Shown: positions 1-6,127, counted from the first letter of the stretch. The stretch is 6,360 bases of DNA from Desulfonatronospira sp. (GCA_007127015.1 SLAE01000098.1:1-6360); one strand, 5' to 3'. Translations and numbers: made by a program. The notes: generated from the letters alone by a model not told the origin.

Positions 1-867
1 AACCGCTACCATGTGATCTGCAGCAATTTTCTTGGAGGCTGTAAAGGAACCACCGGACCTGCGGACATAGATCCGGCTACAGGCAGACGCTTTGGTCTCA
101 AGTTTCCTTTTTACACGGTCAAGGATATGGTCAAGGTCCAGAAATGGCTGCTTGATTATCTGGGAATTGAAAAACTTCTCGCTGTTATCGGCGGGTCACT
201 TGGCGGAATGCAGGCCCTGCAGTGGTCAATCAGCTATCCGCATACCATCAGGGGAGTAATACCCGTAGCCGCAACCGCGCGTTTGTCTCCCCAGGCCATT
301 GCCTTCAACGAAGTCGCCAGGCAGGCCATCATGAGTGACCCTTCCTGGAACTACGGCCTCTATGAACCGGAAATGCAGCCGGAAAGCGGGCTTGCACTGG
401 CCAGAATGATCGGCCATATCACCTATCTTTCGGAAAAGGCCATGCTGCGCAAATTCTCCAGGCGGATGATCAACGGAACAGAACCAGGCTTTAAACTGGA
501 GGCTGATTTTCAGGTGGAGAGCTATCTGCACCATCAGGGCAGCACTTTCGTAAAACGATTTGATGCCAATACTTATTTATACATCACCAGGGCCATGGAT
601 TATTTTGATCTGCACCAGGAATACGGCAATCTGAAAAAAGCTTTTGAACTATGCACAGGTTCTTTCCTGATCATCTCTTTTACCAGTGACTGGCTTTTTC
701 CACCGGTCCAGTCCCAGGAACTGGTTAAGGCGTTGCGTCAGGCCGGCAAAAACGTCTCTTACTGCAACATTGGCAGCGACCAGGGTCATGATGCCTTTTT
801 GCTGCCAGGCAACCGTCTGGGTGATGTGCTCTCGGGTTTTTTGACCAGACTGGAAAAGGAGAGCTAG
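1..867 (+). CDS. metX: Homoserine O-acyltransferase MetX (5'-truncated by window edge)
   Basis: Transfers an acyl group (acetyl, or in some members succinyl, from the CoA thioester) to the hydroxyl of L-homoserine, the committing step of methionine synthesis; cytoplasmic alpha/beta-hydrolase fold. The frame is open from base 1 (N-R-Y-H-V-I-C-S-N-F-L-G-G-C-K-G-T-T-G-P, a typical MetX stretch), so the gene begins upstream; the GTG at 13 is internal. About 288 codons are present; family members have roughly 350-390, so about a quarter is missing. The nucleophile elbow GGSLGGMQ places the catalytic Ser at 196-198, the acid Asp is in TSDWLFPP (688-690), and the His is in GHDAFLL (787-789), so the triad is complete. 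The stop TAG lies 1 base before the metW start, which indicates a co-transcribed pair. Acetyl versus succinyl specificity cannot be decided from what is visible. Confidence 0.96.
   Translation, partial: NRYHVICSNFLGGCKGTTGPADIDPATGRRFGLKFPFYTVKDMVKVQKWLLDYLGIEKLLAVIGGSLGGMQALQWSISYPHTIRGVIPVAATARLSPQAIAFNEVARQAIMSDPSWNYGLYEPEMQPESGLALARMIGHITYLSEKAMLRKFSRRMINGTEPGFKLEADFQVESYLHHQGSTFVKRFDANTYLYITRAMDYFDLHQEYGNLKKAFELCTGSFLIISFTSDWLFPPVQSQELVKALRQAGKNVSYCNIGSDQGHDAFLLPGNRLGDVLSGFLTRLEKES
855..861 (+). promoter_or_regulatory. Shine-Dalgarno of metW, deciding the TTG start
   Basis: AAAGGAG lies inside the last codons of metX and ends 7 bases before the TTG at 869. It selects that TTG over the next in-frame ATG (947), which would start just before the cofactor-binding motif. 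The overlap of the site with the metX 3' end suggests coupled translation of the two genes. Confidence 0.8.
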
Positions 868-868
868 A

Positions 869-1537
869 TTGACCGCTCGAGACGACAAGGTCCGCTTTGA
901 CTGGCAAAAAAGCCTGCCCCGCGACAGAGAACTTGACCCTTTGATCATGGACATTGCCAGACCCGGAGAAAGAGTGCTTGATCTGGGTTGCGGCCGGGGT
1001 GAACTGCTGACCAAATTAAAACAGGAAAAACAGGTCCGCGAACAGGGAATCGAACTCAATGCCGAACATGTGGCCGACTGTCTGGCCCGGGGACTGTCCG
1101 TAATCCAGGCTGACCTGGAGGAAGGCCTTAATGATTTTCTAGGTGATTACTTTGATCTGGTCATACTCAATCAGGTCCTGCTCACAGTCAAAAATCCGCT
1201 GACTCTTCTCCAGCAGTCCCTGCGCATAGGTCAGCGGGTTGTGGTCACTTTTCCCAATTTTGCTCACTGGCGCATAAGACTGAAGCTGATGTTTGAGGGC
1301 CGTCTGCCCGTAAATCAAACCCTTCCCTACAAGTGGTATGAAACCCCGGAAATAAGGGTAACCACTATTAAGGAATTTCAGGAACTTTGTCTGGAACTTC
1401 AAGTAGAGATCCTTGAACAGCGTTTTTTCCAGCTTAACTACCTGATGCATAACCGCAGGATCAGTTTCTGGCCCAATTTTCGCTCTACTGTTGCTCTTTT
1501 CTGCCTCAGACAAAACAATTCTTTTGCTCAGCAGTAA
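869..1537 (+). CDS. metW: Methionine biosynthesis protein MetW
   Basis: A 222-residue protein with the class I SAM-methyltransferase fold, found next to MetX in many proteobacteria; in the family it is known to act with MetX and to support homoserine acylation rather than as a proven methyltransferase. Motif I, VLDLGCGRGELL, is at residues 36-47. The acidic residue after strand 2 is Glu62 (GIELN), Asp82 is in QADLEEGL, and a motif IV-like stretch DLVILNQVL follows at about 96-104. The MetW signature FPNFAHWRIRL is at 128-138 and LPYKWYETP at 152-160. The TTG start is supported by a good ribosome-binding site and by the early RFDWQ segment, which resembles MetW N-termini. It directly follows metX (1-base gap). 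The C-terminal 30 residues, rich in Asn, Arg and Phe, extend past the well-conserved part. Confidence 0.95.
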   Translation: MTARDDKVRFDWQKSLPRDRELDPLIMDIARPGERVLDLGCGRGELLTKLKQEKQVREQGIELNAEHVADCLARGLSVIQADLEEGLNDFLGDYFDLVILNQVLLTVKNPLTLLQQSLRIGQRVVVTFPNFAHWRIRLKLMFEGRLPVNQTLPYKWYETPEIRVTTIKEFQELCLELQVEILEQRFFQLNYLMHNRRISFWPNFRSTVALFCLRQNNSFAQQ

Positions 1538-1613
1538 ATATTAAAATAGTGCATATACTAAGCCCCGCCCGATACGTGCTTGTGCCGGCAAATATTTTTT
1601 ACATGGCTTTTGT

Positions 1614-1642
1614 TTGCCCTCCCGCTTGAGATTTGCTATGAA
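1614..1642 (+). promoter_or_regulatory. Candidate sigma-70 promoter (extended -10) for the BPL_N-like gene
   Basis: TTGCCC at 1614-1619 and TATGAA at 1637-1642 are separated by 17 bases, and the -10 is preceded by TGC (1634-1636), an extended -10 element. Each hexamer matches the consensus at 4 of 6 positions. The predicted transcription start, 7 bases after the -10, falls on the A of the ATG at 1649. This is pattern matching only. Confidence 0.4.
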
Positions 1643-1648
1643 TAATTC

Positions 1649-2899
1649 ATGCTTAACCGGTTTTTCATGCTCTGGGATGAGTCTCATCTCTGGGGGGTAA
1701 TGCTTTGGAGGGCTCTCAAGGACCTGAATATCCCCTTTACCATCATCGACTCAGGCCTGATCAAAGAAGGGATACTGCAGAAAAATCCTCCTGCCGGGCT
1801 GCTGGTTCCAGGAGGATGGTCAAGGTTGAAATCAGACAATCTGGGCCGAAAAGGTTTGAGCATGATCAGGGAATACATTTTTTCCGGAGGCAGATACCTG
1901 GGTATCTGTGGAGGTGCAGGTCTTGGGCTTAGATCCACTTCGGAATCTCCTTATCTGGATTTTTGTTCCTGGACCAGAAAAACCATTCAAGTCCGTCTTC
2001 CGAATTTCAGCGGTCACCTTCGATGCCGTGTTGCTCTACCCGGTTGGAGCCGGAGCCGCACGGATATCTTTCTGCCTGTATGGTGGCCGGCTCAGTTTGA
2101 ATACCATGCGGAAAAGCCGGGACAGGTTGATGTCCTGGCCACTTATCTGGAGCCGGGAAGTGATTTCTGGACCGCGGATCTGCCTTTCAGCGATCTGAAC
2201 AATATGGATTTATCAAGATGGGAAGGTATTTACGGCATAAATCTGGATCCTGATCTGCTGGCCGAAGAGCCCTGTATCATCCATGGCAGGCTTGGCAGCG
2301 GGGAATACGTATTGAGCTATTCCCACCTTGAAACTCCGGGATCTGTGCAGGCCAATCGGTTGCTTGCCGAACTGCTGTATAACTGGATGAACCGGGAACT
2401 TCCCGAAGAGGGGATGCACAAGGTTTTTGACTGGGATCTGCGAGCTCCTGATCCTGTCTGGGATGAAGATTCGCTGTTGGCGGCCAGACAGGGACTGGAA
2501 GAAATCATTGAACTGGGCAGAATCCATTTTTTGCTGTATTGGCGCACTCCCTGGCTTCTGGGCTGGCGCAGGGGAGTTCCTGGTGGCGCGCTTAATTTTT
2601 TGTATGCCATGATCAGTTTTGCTCTGCATCAACAACCCAATGAGCAGGCTCTGCTCTACTGGAAGAACAAAAAGCGGGAATTCAAACAAGACGCCGTTTT
2701 GTTTCAAATGCGGCTGAAGGACTATATGACCAAGGAACGTCTGGCATTAGCTCTTGCACCCTCCTCGCCGGAATCAAGCTCGGATCTTGATTTGCAGAAA
2801 GAAAAACTTGAATTGTTCGGCCGATTTCCTGGTTACGGCGGTCTTTATGCCCGGTTGATCCGGCCACTGGACCGCCTGCTGTTTTTAATGGGCCCCTGA
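1649..2899 (+). CDS. BPL_N-like (class I glutamine-amidotransferase fold) protein with unknown C-terminal domain
   Basis: A 416-residue, probably cytoplasmic protein; substrate and role are unknown. Residues 1 to about 245 resemble the glutamine-amidotransferase-like domain found at the N-terminus of fungal biotin-protein ligases and in uncharacterised bacterial proteins. An opening strand and WDESHLWG segment (5-16) are followed by LLVPGGW (51-57), the nucleophile elbow YLGICGGAGLG with Cys87 (83-93), and SYSHLE with His226 and Glu228, the HxE spacing of class I amidotransferases. The triad therefore looks intact. Residues 250-416 are predicted helical, with many Trp (261, 271, 298, 302, 306) and a Ser/Pro-rich linker (371-379); I do not recognise them. 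No biotin-ligase catalytic domain is present. The ATG at 1649 is the first possible start because an in-frame TAA lies at 1643. No Shine-Dalgarno precedes it or the next ATG (1667). It starts 111 bp after metW, in the same direction. Confidence 0.8.
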   Translation: MLNRFFMLWDESHLWGVMLWRALKDLNIPFTIIDSGLIKEGILQKNPPAGLLVPGGWSRLKSDNLGRKGLSMIREYIFSGGRYLGICGGAGLGLRSTSESPYLDFCSWTRKTIQVRLPNFSGHLRCRVALPGWSRSRTDIFLPVWWPAQFEYHAEKPGQVDVLATYLEPGSDFWTADLPFSDLNNMDLSRWEGIYGINLDPDLLAEEPCIIHGRLGSGEYVLSYSHLETPGSVQANRLLAELLYNWMNRELPEEGMHKVFDWDLRAPDPVWDEDSLLAARQGLEEIIELGRIHFLLYWRTPWLLGWRRGVPGGALNFLYAMISFALHQQPNEQALLYWKNKKREFKQDAVLFQMRLKDYMTKERLALALAPSSPESSSDLDLQKEKLELFGRFPGYGGLYARLIRPLDRLLFLMGP

Positions 2900-2922
2900 T
2901 TATTTGCCAGACAGGAACAAAG

Positions 2923-3108
2923 CTACCCCTGAAAATAACTGTAAAATTCCGGATGAACCTTGATCACTACCTCATCGTTTTCTTCCAGAGTGACCACTTT
3001 TTCCGGCATTAATCCCACATCCAGGGCCATATCTTCTATCCTGGCCTTTTCTTTTTTTGCCTTTTCGCTCATGATGTCAAAGCGGGCCACTTCAATCCAT
3101 TTCTCCAT
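2923..3108 (-). CDS. Hypothetical 61-residue protein
   Basis: I do not recognise the family. The start is convincing: AAGGAG lies 8 bases upstream of an ATG. The product is charged and has no signal peptide or membrane segment. Residues 1-28 are Lys/Glu-rich and probably helical (AKKEKARIEDMALDVGL at 17-33), followed by a strand-like VVTLEENDEVVIKVHPEF (38-55), so it could fold as a small alpha/beta unit. There are no Cys residues and no clear metal site. It begins 46 bp downstream of the nuclease stop on the same strand, so the two may share a transcript. It ends 23 bp from the convergent BPL_N-like gene, with no obvious terminator between them. Reality as a gene is likely from the ribosome-binding site and the lack of any competing frame; the function is open. 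Confidence 0.75.
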   Translation of the reverse strand: MEKWIEVARFDIMSEKAKKEKARIEDMALDVGLMPEKVVTLEENDEVVIKVHPEFYSYFQG

Positions 3109-3116
3109 AATCTTTA

Positions 3117-3122
3117 CTCCTT
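3117..3122 (-). promoter_or_regulatory. Shine-Dalgarno of the 61-residue ORF
   Basis: A consensus AAGGAG on the minus strand (CTCCTT on plus), 8 bases before the ATG at 3108. This is the main reason for accepting the small downstream ORF as a gene. Confidence 0.75.
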
Positions 3123-3154
3123 AATATGACTAAATCTTAACAGGTTCTGATAAA

Positions 3155-3832
3155 TTATCTGTATTCAACCGGCCAGGCAGTGCATCTTCGACAAGGTGCG
3201 TATCCTGCATAAAAAGCCTCGCGCAAAGAAGACAGTTCTTGAGCGTTTCTTTCAGATATCCTTTGTCCGTAGCCGCATTCAGGATGGTGAAAGCGTTTGC
3301 TGCGCCTGTTTCCCATCCAGGCCTCTATCTCCGGGGCCAGGGCAAGTACTTCCGGCCAGAATCCCAGACCCTTGTCGATCGCTCTTTGCTGTGCCCTTAA
3401 GATCCGGTCTGAAAGATCAGGGTCCTGATCAGGATGAGGATAATAAAAGGCCATGCCTTCCTGAACCAGCAAAATATTGATGTTTTCTCCAGATGGCAGA
3501 TAAACATATGCCAGGGTCCGTCCATAATGATCTTTAGGAATCTGGCCGGTTCTTAAAGTCAGGGTTCTGCCCCTGACCAGATCCTCAAGCCTTTGTGTCG
3601 CCTCCCGGGCAAAGTACTGGGCAGGGTCGTCGTTGTATCCGGTTTCAGGAGCATCTATGCCTTTAAGCCTGATCACCTCCCTGTCTTCAAGTATCAGGGT
3701 GTCTCCGTCGGGAACCCAGGCCACTCTGACCTGGCGCACATCCGCAAGGGCAAGTGAGCAGCTGATAACAATGCTCAAGAAAGCGAGGAAAACCGATCTT
3801 TCTGTCAGGCGCCTGACTGTCATCAACTTCAT
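3155..3832 (-). CDS. Exported thermonuclease (SNase-like) protein with Ada-like Cys-rich tail
   Basis: A 225-residue calcium-dependent phosphodiesterase-type nuclease predicted to act outside the cytoplasm on DNA or RNA. The N-terminus is a signal sequence: basic MKLMTVRRLTER, then a hydrophobic core FLAFLSIVIS. Cleavage may be by signal peptidase I after ALA (residue 30), or VISC may be a lipobox with lipidated Cys25. The SNase domain spans about 35-155. PDGDT carries Asp42 and Asp44; RLKGIDAPE carries Arg55, Asp60 and Glu63; YGRTLAYVY carries Arg105. These match Asp21, Arg35, Asp40, Glu43 and Arg87 of staphylococcal nuclease, so the enzyme looks active. The tail (about 180-220) has FHHPECGY followed by GYAPCRRC, with Cys186, Cys214 and Cys217, resembling Ada-type zinc-binding modules. 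I chose the ATG at 3832 over the GTG at 3850 because GGGGAGG sits between them. The gene lies downstream of the rpoD terminator and upstream of the 61-residue ORF. Confidence 0.9.
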   Translation of the reverse strand: MKLMTVRRLTERSVFLAFLSIVISCSLALADVRQVRVAWVPDGDTLILEDREVIRLKGIDAPETGYNDDPAQYFAREATQRLEDLVRGRTLTLRTGQIPKDHYGRTLAYVYLPSGENINILLVQEGMAFYYPHPDQDPDLSDRILRAQQRAIDKGLGFWPEVLALAPEIEAWMGNRRSKRFHHPECGYGQRISERNAQELSSLREAFYAGYAPCRRCTAWPVEYR

Positions 3833-3836
3833 AATG

Positions 3837-3843
3837 CCTCCCC
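3837..3843 (-). promoter_or_regulatory. Shine-Dalgarno of the nuclease, deciding ATG 3832
   Basis: GGGGAGG on the minus strand lies 4 bases before the ATG at 3832. It is downstream of the GTG at 3850, which has no purine-rich site of its own, so the six extra residues from that GTG are unlikely to be translated. Confidence 0.65.
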
Positions 3844-3911
3844 TGTTCACGCTATGCTGACTTTAATGAATAAGCACCGGTTCATCCATTGGATTCTGGA
3901 AACCATACATG

Positions 3912-3994
3912 TAAAAAAAGACCGGCCCTTCCCGGCAGCTGAACTGGATTCTTCCTGAATTAAGGAACTTCAGCGCGCGGTCGGGAAAGGCCGG
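3912..3994 (-). terminator. Large nested-hairpin terminator of rpoD
   Basis: Downstream of the rpoD stop, 3982-3994 pairs with 3922-3934 over 13 positions. In the minus-strand RNA all pair, one as a G-U wobble (3928/3988). The structure is followed by a run of seven U (plus-strand A7, 3913-3919), the classic intrinsic terminator form. Inside the outer stem lie two more helices, 3938-3943 with 3969-3974 (6 bp) and 3952-3956 with 3963-3967 (5 bp, 6-base loop), giving an unusually long structured element instead of a simple short loop. On the plus strand the wobble becomes a C-A mismatch and the following tract is only moderately T-rich, so the element is oriented for rpoD. Confidence 0.85.
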
Positions 3995-4037
3995 ACATTA
4001 TTATTGTTTTTCCACGCAATGGCGCATAGCAGGATTT

Positions 4038-5804
4038 TTAGCTTTCGTAGTATGTCTTAAGCGAAGAACTGCGAACCGGATGCCTGAGCTTGCGCAATGC
4101 CTTGGCTTCAATCTGTCTGATGCGCTCCCTGGTCACATTGAACAGTTTGCCTACTTCCTCCAGGGTGTGATCAGATTTTTCACCGATACCAAAGCGCTTG
4201 CGCAGTACCTGCTCCTCCCGGGGAGTAAGTTCTGCCAGGACCATGGCAATCTGCTCGGACAATTTGGAGCTGACCACTTCATCAGCCGGTGCCACTGCTT
4301 TTTTATCTTCAATAAAATCACCCAGACTGGAATCTTCCTCATCTCCGATGGGTGTTTCCAGCGAAATGGGTTCCTTGGCGATTTTGAGCACTTTCTTGAC
4401 TTTCTCCAGAGGATAGTCCATGCGCTCCGCGATTTCCTCCGGGCTGGGATCCCGGCCCAGTTCCTGAACCAGGTATCTTGAAGTGCGCACCAGCTTGTTT
4501 ATGGTTTCTATCATATGCACCGGAATGCGGATGGTCCGGGCCTGATCGGCTATGGCTCTGGTGATGGCCTGTCTTATCCACCAGGTGGCATAGGTGGAGA
4601 ATTTGTATCCGCGCTGATACTCGAACTTGTCTACGGCCTTCATCAGTCCTATATTGCCTTCCTGAATCAGGTCCAGAAACTGAAGCCCCCGGTTTGTGTA
4701 TTTCTTGGCAATGCTCACCACCAGTCTAAGATTGGCTCTGATCAGTTCCTGCTTGGCTTTCAAGGCTTCCTGATTGCCCTTGTGTATTCTCCACAGGATT
4801 TCTTCAAGCTCGTAAACATTGTGCATGCATCTTTGCTGCAGTCTCTCCAGTATTTCCATCTTGCCGTAAATGAGCTCCTTAAAGGAAAAAAGCTCATCCA
4901 CGGTCATATTCAGCCGGTCAGCTGCAGCCACCGGGTTGATTTCCCGCTGATCCAGCCGACGCAGGAGCTGATGCAACTCCTCCTGGGACATGCCCAGAGA
5001 CAGAATATAAGCGCTTAGATCCCTTTGACAGTTGTACATCTGGCGCACATAGTCGTTGACCGTTTCAATGATGCGGTCGATCAGAGTTTTTTCCAGCTTG
5101 ATGTGTTTGAGATGCTCCACGATTTCGTATTTGTAATCCAGAATCTTCTTCTGCTGTCCGTATACCCGGCGGTCCAGTCTGGCACATTCATTGAGCTTTT
5201 CATAAATGCCCCGGCGTTTTTTATAGATAATTTTTATCTCGTCCAGCAAGACGATTACACGTTCGCGCTGGTTCATCTCTTCTTCAGTGGGATCATCTTC
5301 TTCAATAGTTTTAACTACGTCTTTGAGCTTGACCTTTTCCTTCTTCAGATCCTCGCCCACCTGAATCAGTTCTTCAATAGCCACCGGCACTTCCACCAGG
5401 GAATAAAGAACCTCCATCTCGCCGGCTTCGATTTTTTTGGCGATGACCACTTCCCCTTCCCGGTCCAGAAGACCGACCGCACCCATTTCCCTCAAATAGG
5501 TTCGAACCGGGTCATTGCTTCTGGACACTGCCTCAGCGGTACTGTCCAGCCTTTCCATGTTCATGGCCAGGCTTTCGGCCAGTGAATTGGAATCGTCAGG
5601 AGTCAGTGCCAGAGGCTTGCCGGCTTTGCCGTCCACAATGGCTATGTCCAGCTGGTCGAAGATGGATATGATCTCTTCAACCTGTTCCGGGGTGGTCACA
5701 TCCGAAGGCAGAGCCTTGTTGATCTCATCAAAGGTCAAAAAGCCCTTCTTCTTGCCTTCGGCAATCAAAGCCTTAATTTGTTGAACATCCTTGATGCTGC
5801 GCAT
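4038..5804 (-). CDS. rpoD: RNA polymerase primary sigma factor RpoD (sigma-70)
   Basis: The housekeeping sigma factor, complete at 588 residues (E. coli RpoD has 613). It directs core RNA polymerase to -10/-35 promoters. Region 1.1 is at about 1-70 (IKALIAEGKKKGFLTFDEIN), and region 1.2 at about 96-128 (SNDPVRTYLREMGAVGLL). A long charged non-conserved region follows to about 345. Region 2 (about 350-435) contains RANLRLVVSIAKKY, DLIQEGNIGLMKAVDKFEY and the -10-melting segment FSTYATWWIRQAITR; Tyr405, Trp408, Trp409, Gln412 and Thr415 correspond to the E. coli -10 contacts. Region 3 follows (about 440-515). Region 4 ends in a helix-turn-helix with VTRERIRQIEAKALRKLRHP (558-577), whose Arg559, Glu560, Arg563 and Gln564 match the -35 contacts. 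Start at ATG 5804, behind a GGGGG-type ribosome-binding site. It has its own terminator and lies downstream of a probable dnaG. A full region 1.1 marks it as a group 1 sigma factor, not an alternative one. Confidence 0.98.
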   Translation of the reverse strand: MRSIKDVQQIKALIAEGKKKGFLTFDEINKALPSDVTTPEQVEEIISIFDQLDIAIVDGKAGKPLALTPDDSNSLAESLAMNMERLDSTAEAVSRSNDPVRTYLREMGAVGLLDREGEVVIAKKIEAGEMEVLYSLVEVPVAIEELIQVGEDLKKEKVKLKDVVKTIEEDDPTEEEMNQRERVIVLLDEIKIIYKKRRGIYEKLNECARLDRRVYGQQKKILDYKYEIVEHLKHIKLEKTLIDRIIETVNDYVRQMYNCQRDLSAYILSLGMSQEELHQLLRRLDQREINPVAAADRLNMTVDELFSFKELIYGKMEILERLQQRCMHNVYELEEILWRIHKGNQEALKAKQELIRANLRLVVSIAKKYTNRGLQFLDLIQEGNIGLMKAVDKFEYQRGYKFSTYATWWIRQAITRAIADQARTIRIPVHMIETINKLVRTSRYLVQELGRDPSPEEIAERMDYPLEKVKKVLKIAKEPISLETPIGDEEDSSLGDFIEDKKAVAPADEVVSSKLSEQIAMVLAELTPREEQVLRKRFGIGEKSDHTLEEVGKLFNVTRERIRQIEAKALRKLRHPVRSSSLKTYYES

Positions 5805-5807
5805 TAT

Positions 5808-5814
5808 ACCCCCT
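5808..5814 (-). promoter_or_regulatory. Atypical Shine-Dalgarno of rpoD
   Basis: AGGGGGT on the minus strand fits the anti-Shine-Dalgarno ACCUCCU with one G-U wobble and lies very close to the ATG (3 bases). The sequence running into the start reads GGGGGTATAATG, so a TATAAT hexamer overlaps the start codon; I regard that as incidental. Confidence 0.5.
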
Positions 5815-5820
5815 ATTCAG

Positions 5821-5836
5821 AAACATATATATGTTT
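5821..5836. repeat. 16-bp perfect palindrome in the rpoD leader
   Basis: AAACATATATATGTTT equals its own reverse complement. It ends 16 bases before the rpoD start codon, just upstream of the Shine-Dalgarno. Possible roles are an operator or part of a -10 region: a weak TTAAAC lies 18 bases upstream of TATGTT on the minus strand. The AT alternation also makes chance plausible. Confidence 0.55.
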
Positions 5837-5943
5837 AGATCCGCCGTTTAACATCTGACGGATAATTATTATTATTCATCATGTAACGCTTGGTTATAAC
5901 GGAAACTAAACACCCCGCAGGCATTCGCTTTCCGTATACCAAT

Positions 5944-5960
5944 TTTTCCACAATGGAAAA
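5944..5960. repeat. 7-bp inverted repeat with 3-base loop
   Basis: TTTTCCA and TGGAAAA flank CAA, a compact hairpin or dyad operator of 17 bp within the rpoD upstream region. No T-run follows, so it is not an intrinsic terminator. It lies beside an extended -10-like TTGGTATAC (minus strand, about 5936-5944). Confidence 0.5.
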
Positions 5961-5999
5961 TCATTATCTCCTAAGGAAAACTGCTGGCTTTCGTTCCGA

Positions 6000-6015
6000 A
6001 AAGAAAATTTTCTTT
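6000..6015. repeat. 16-bp perfect AT-rich palindrome
   Basis: AAAGAAAATTTTCTTT is self-complementary over 16 bp, about 112 bp downstream (minus-strand sense) of the preceding gene's stop. As a helix it would be mostly A-U with no loop, so a protein-binding dyad is more likely than an RNA hairpin, if it has any role. Confidence 0.5.
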
Positions 6016-6127
6016 GGTATGAAGAACACATCAGGTTTATAGATTATCCTGAGAAGTTTCCTGATAATTCACATAAGCAATCAAGTATTTCCTCGGCAAA
6101 AAGTAAAAAAAGGTTTCATAAACGTGT

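Larger units (their letters stand above)
5805..6127. other. dnaG-rpoD intergenic region (323 bp), AT-rich, no gene seen
   Basis: No ORF with a ribosome-binding site is visible on either strand. The region holds three perfect inverted repeats (listed separately), a shorter ATCAGG/CCTGAT inverted pair (6030-6035 with 6060-6065) and an ATCCG/CGGAT pair (5839-5843 with 5859-5863). A weak terminator-like element sits just after the upstream gene on the minus strand: a GTTT/AAAC stem (6113-6123) followed by seven T (6105-6111). It should contain the rpoD promoter or promoters, but I find no convincing -35/-10 pair. Good isolated -10-like boxes read on the minus strand (for example TATAAA and GATAAT within about 6038-6050) lack a matching -35. 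Confidence 0.6.

Noticed and set aside
649..1513. Minus-strand frames opposite metX and metW
   Set aside because: Shadows of two clearly recognised genes, with no start signals and no protein motifs.
1561..1602. Possible metXW terminator (GC-rich stretch then T6)
   Set aside because: Only a 3-bp GCC/GGC stem with a long loop could be formed before the T-run, too weak to call an intrinsic terminator.
2213..2707. 164-codon minus-strand frame opposite the BPL_N-like gene
   Set aside because: The plus-strand frame has amidotransferase motifs and runs the full 416 codons; the antisense frame has none.
3833..3850. GTG at 3850 as the nuclease start
   Set aside because: No Shine-Dalgarno lies upstream of it, whereas GGGGAGG sits between it and the ATG at 3832, which begins a normal signal sequence.
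4515..5585. Long open frames on the plus strand (167 and 186 codons) opposite rpoD
   Set aside because: They lie wholly antisense to a strongly conserved rpoD, have no ribosome-binding site and no recognisable protein character; codon structure of the minus strand explains them.
5863..5880. ATT-repeat tract as a microsatellite or part of a plus-strand promoter
   Set aside because: Only about four short units, and the candidate -35 (TTTAAC) matches half the consensus; low-complexity AT sequence is a sufficient explanation.
6105..6123. Terminator after the probable dnaG (stem plus T7 on the minus strand)
   Set aside because: The stem is only 4 bp and AT-rich (GTTT/AAAC); kept as a remark in the intergenic entry, not as a feature.
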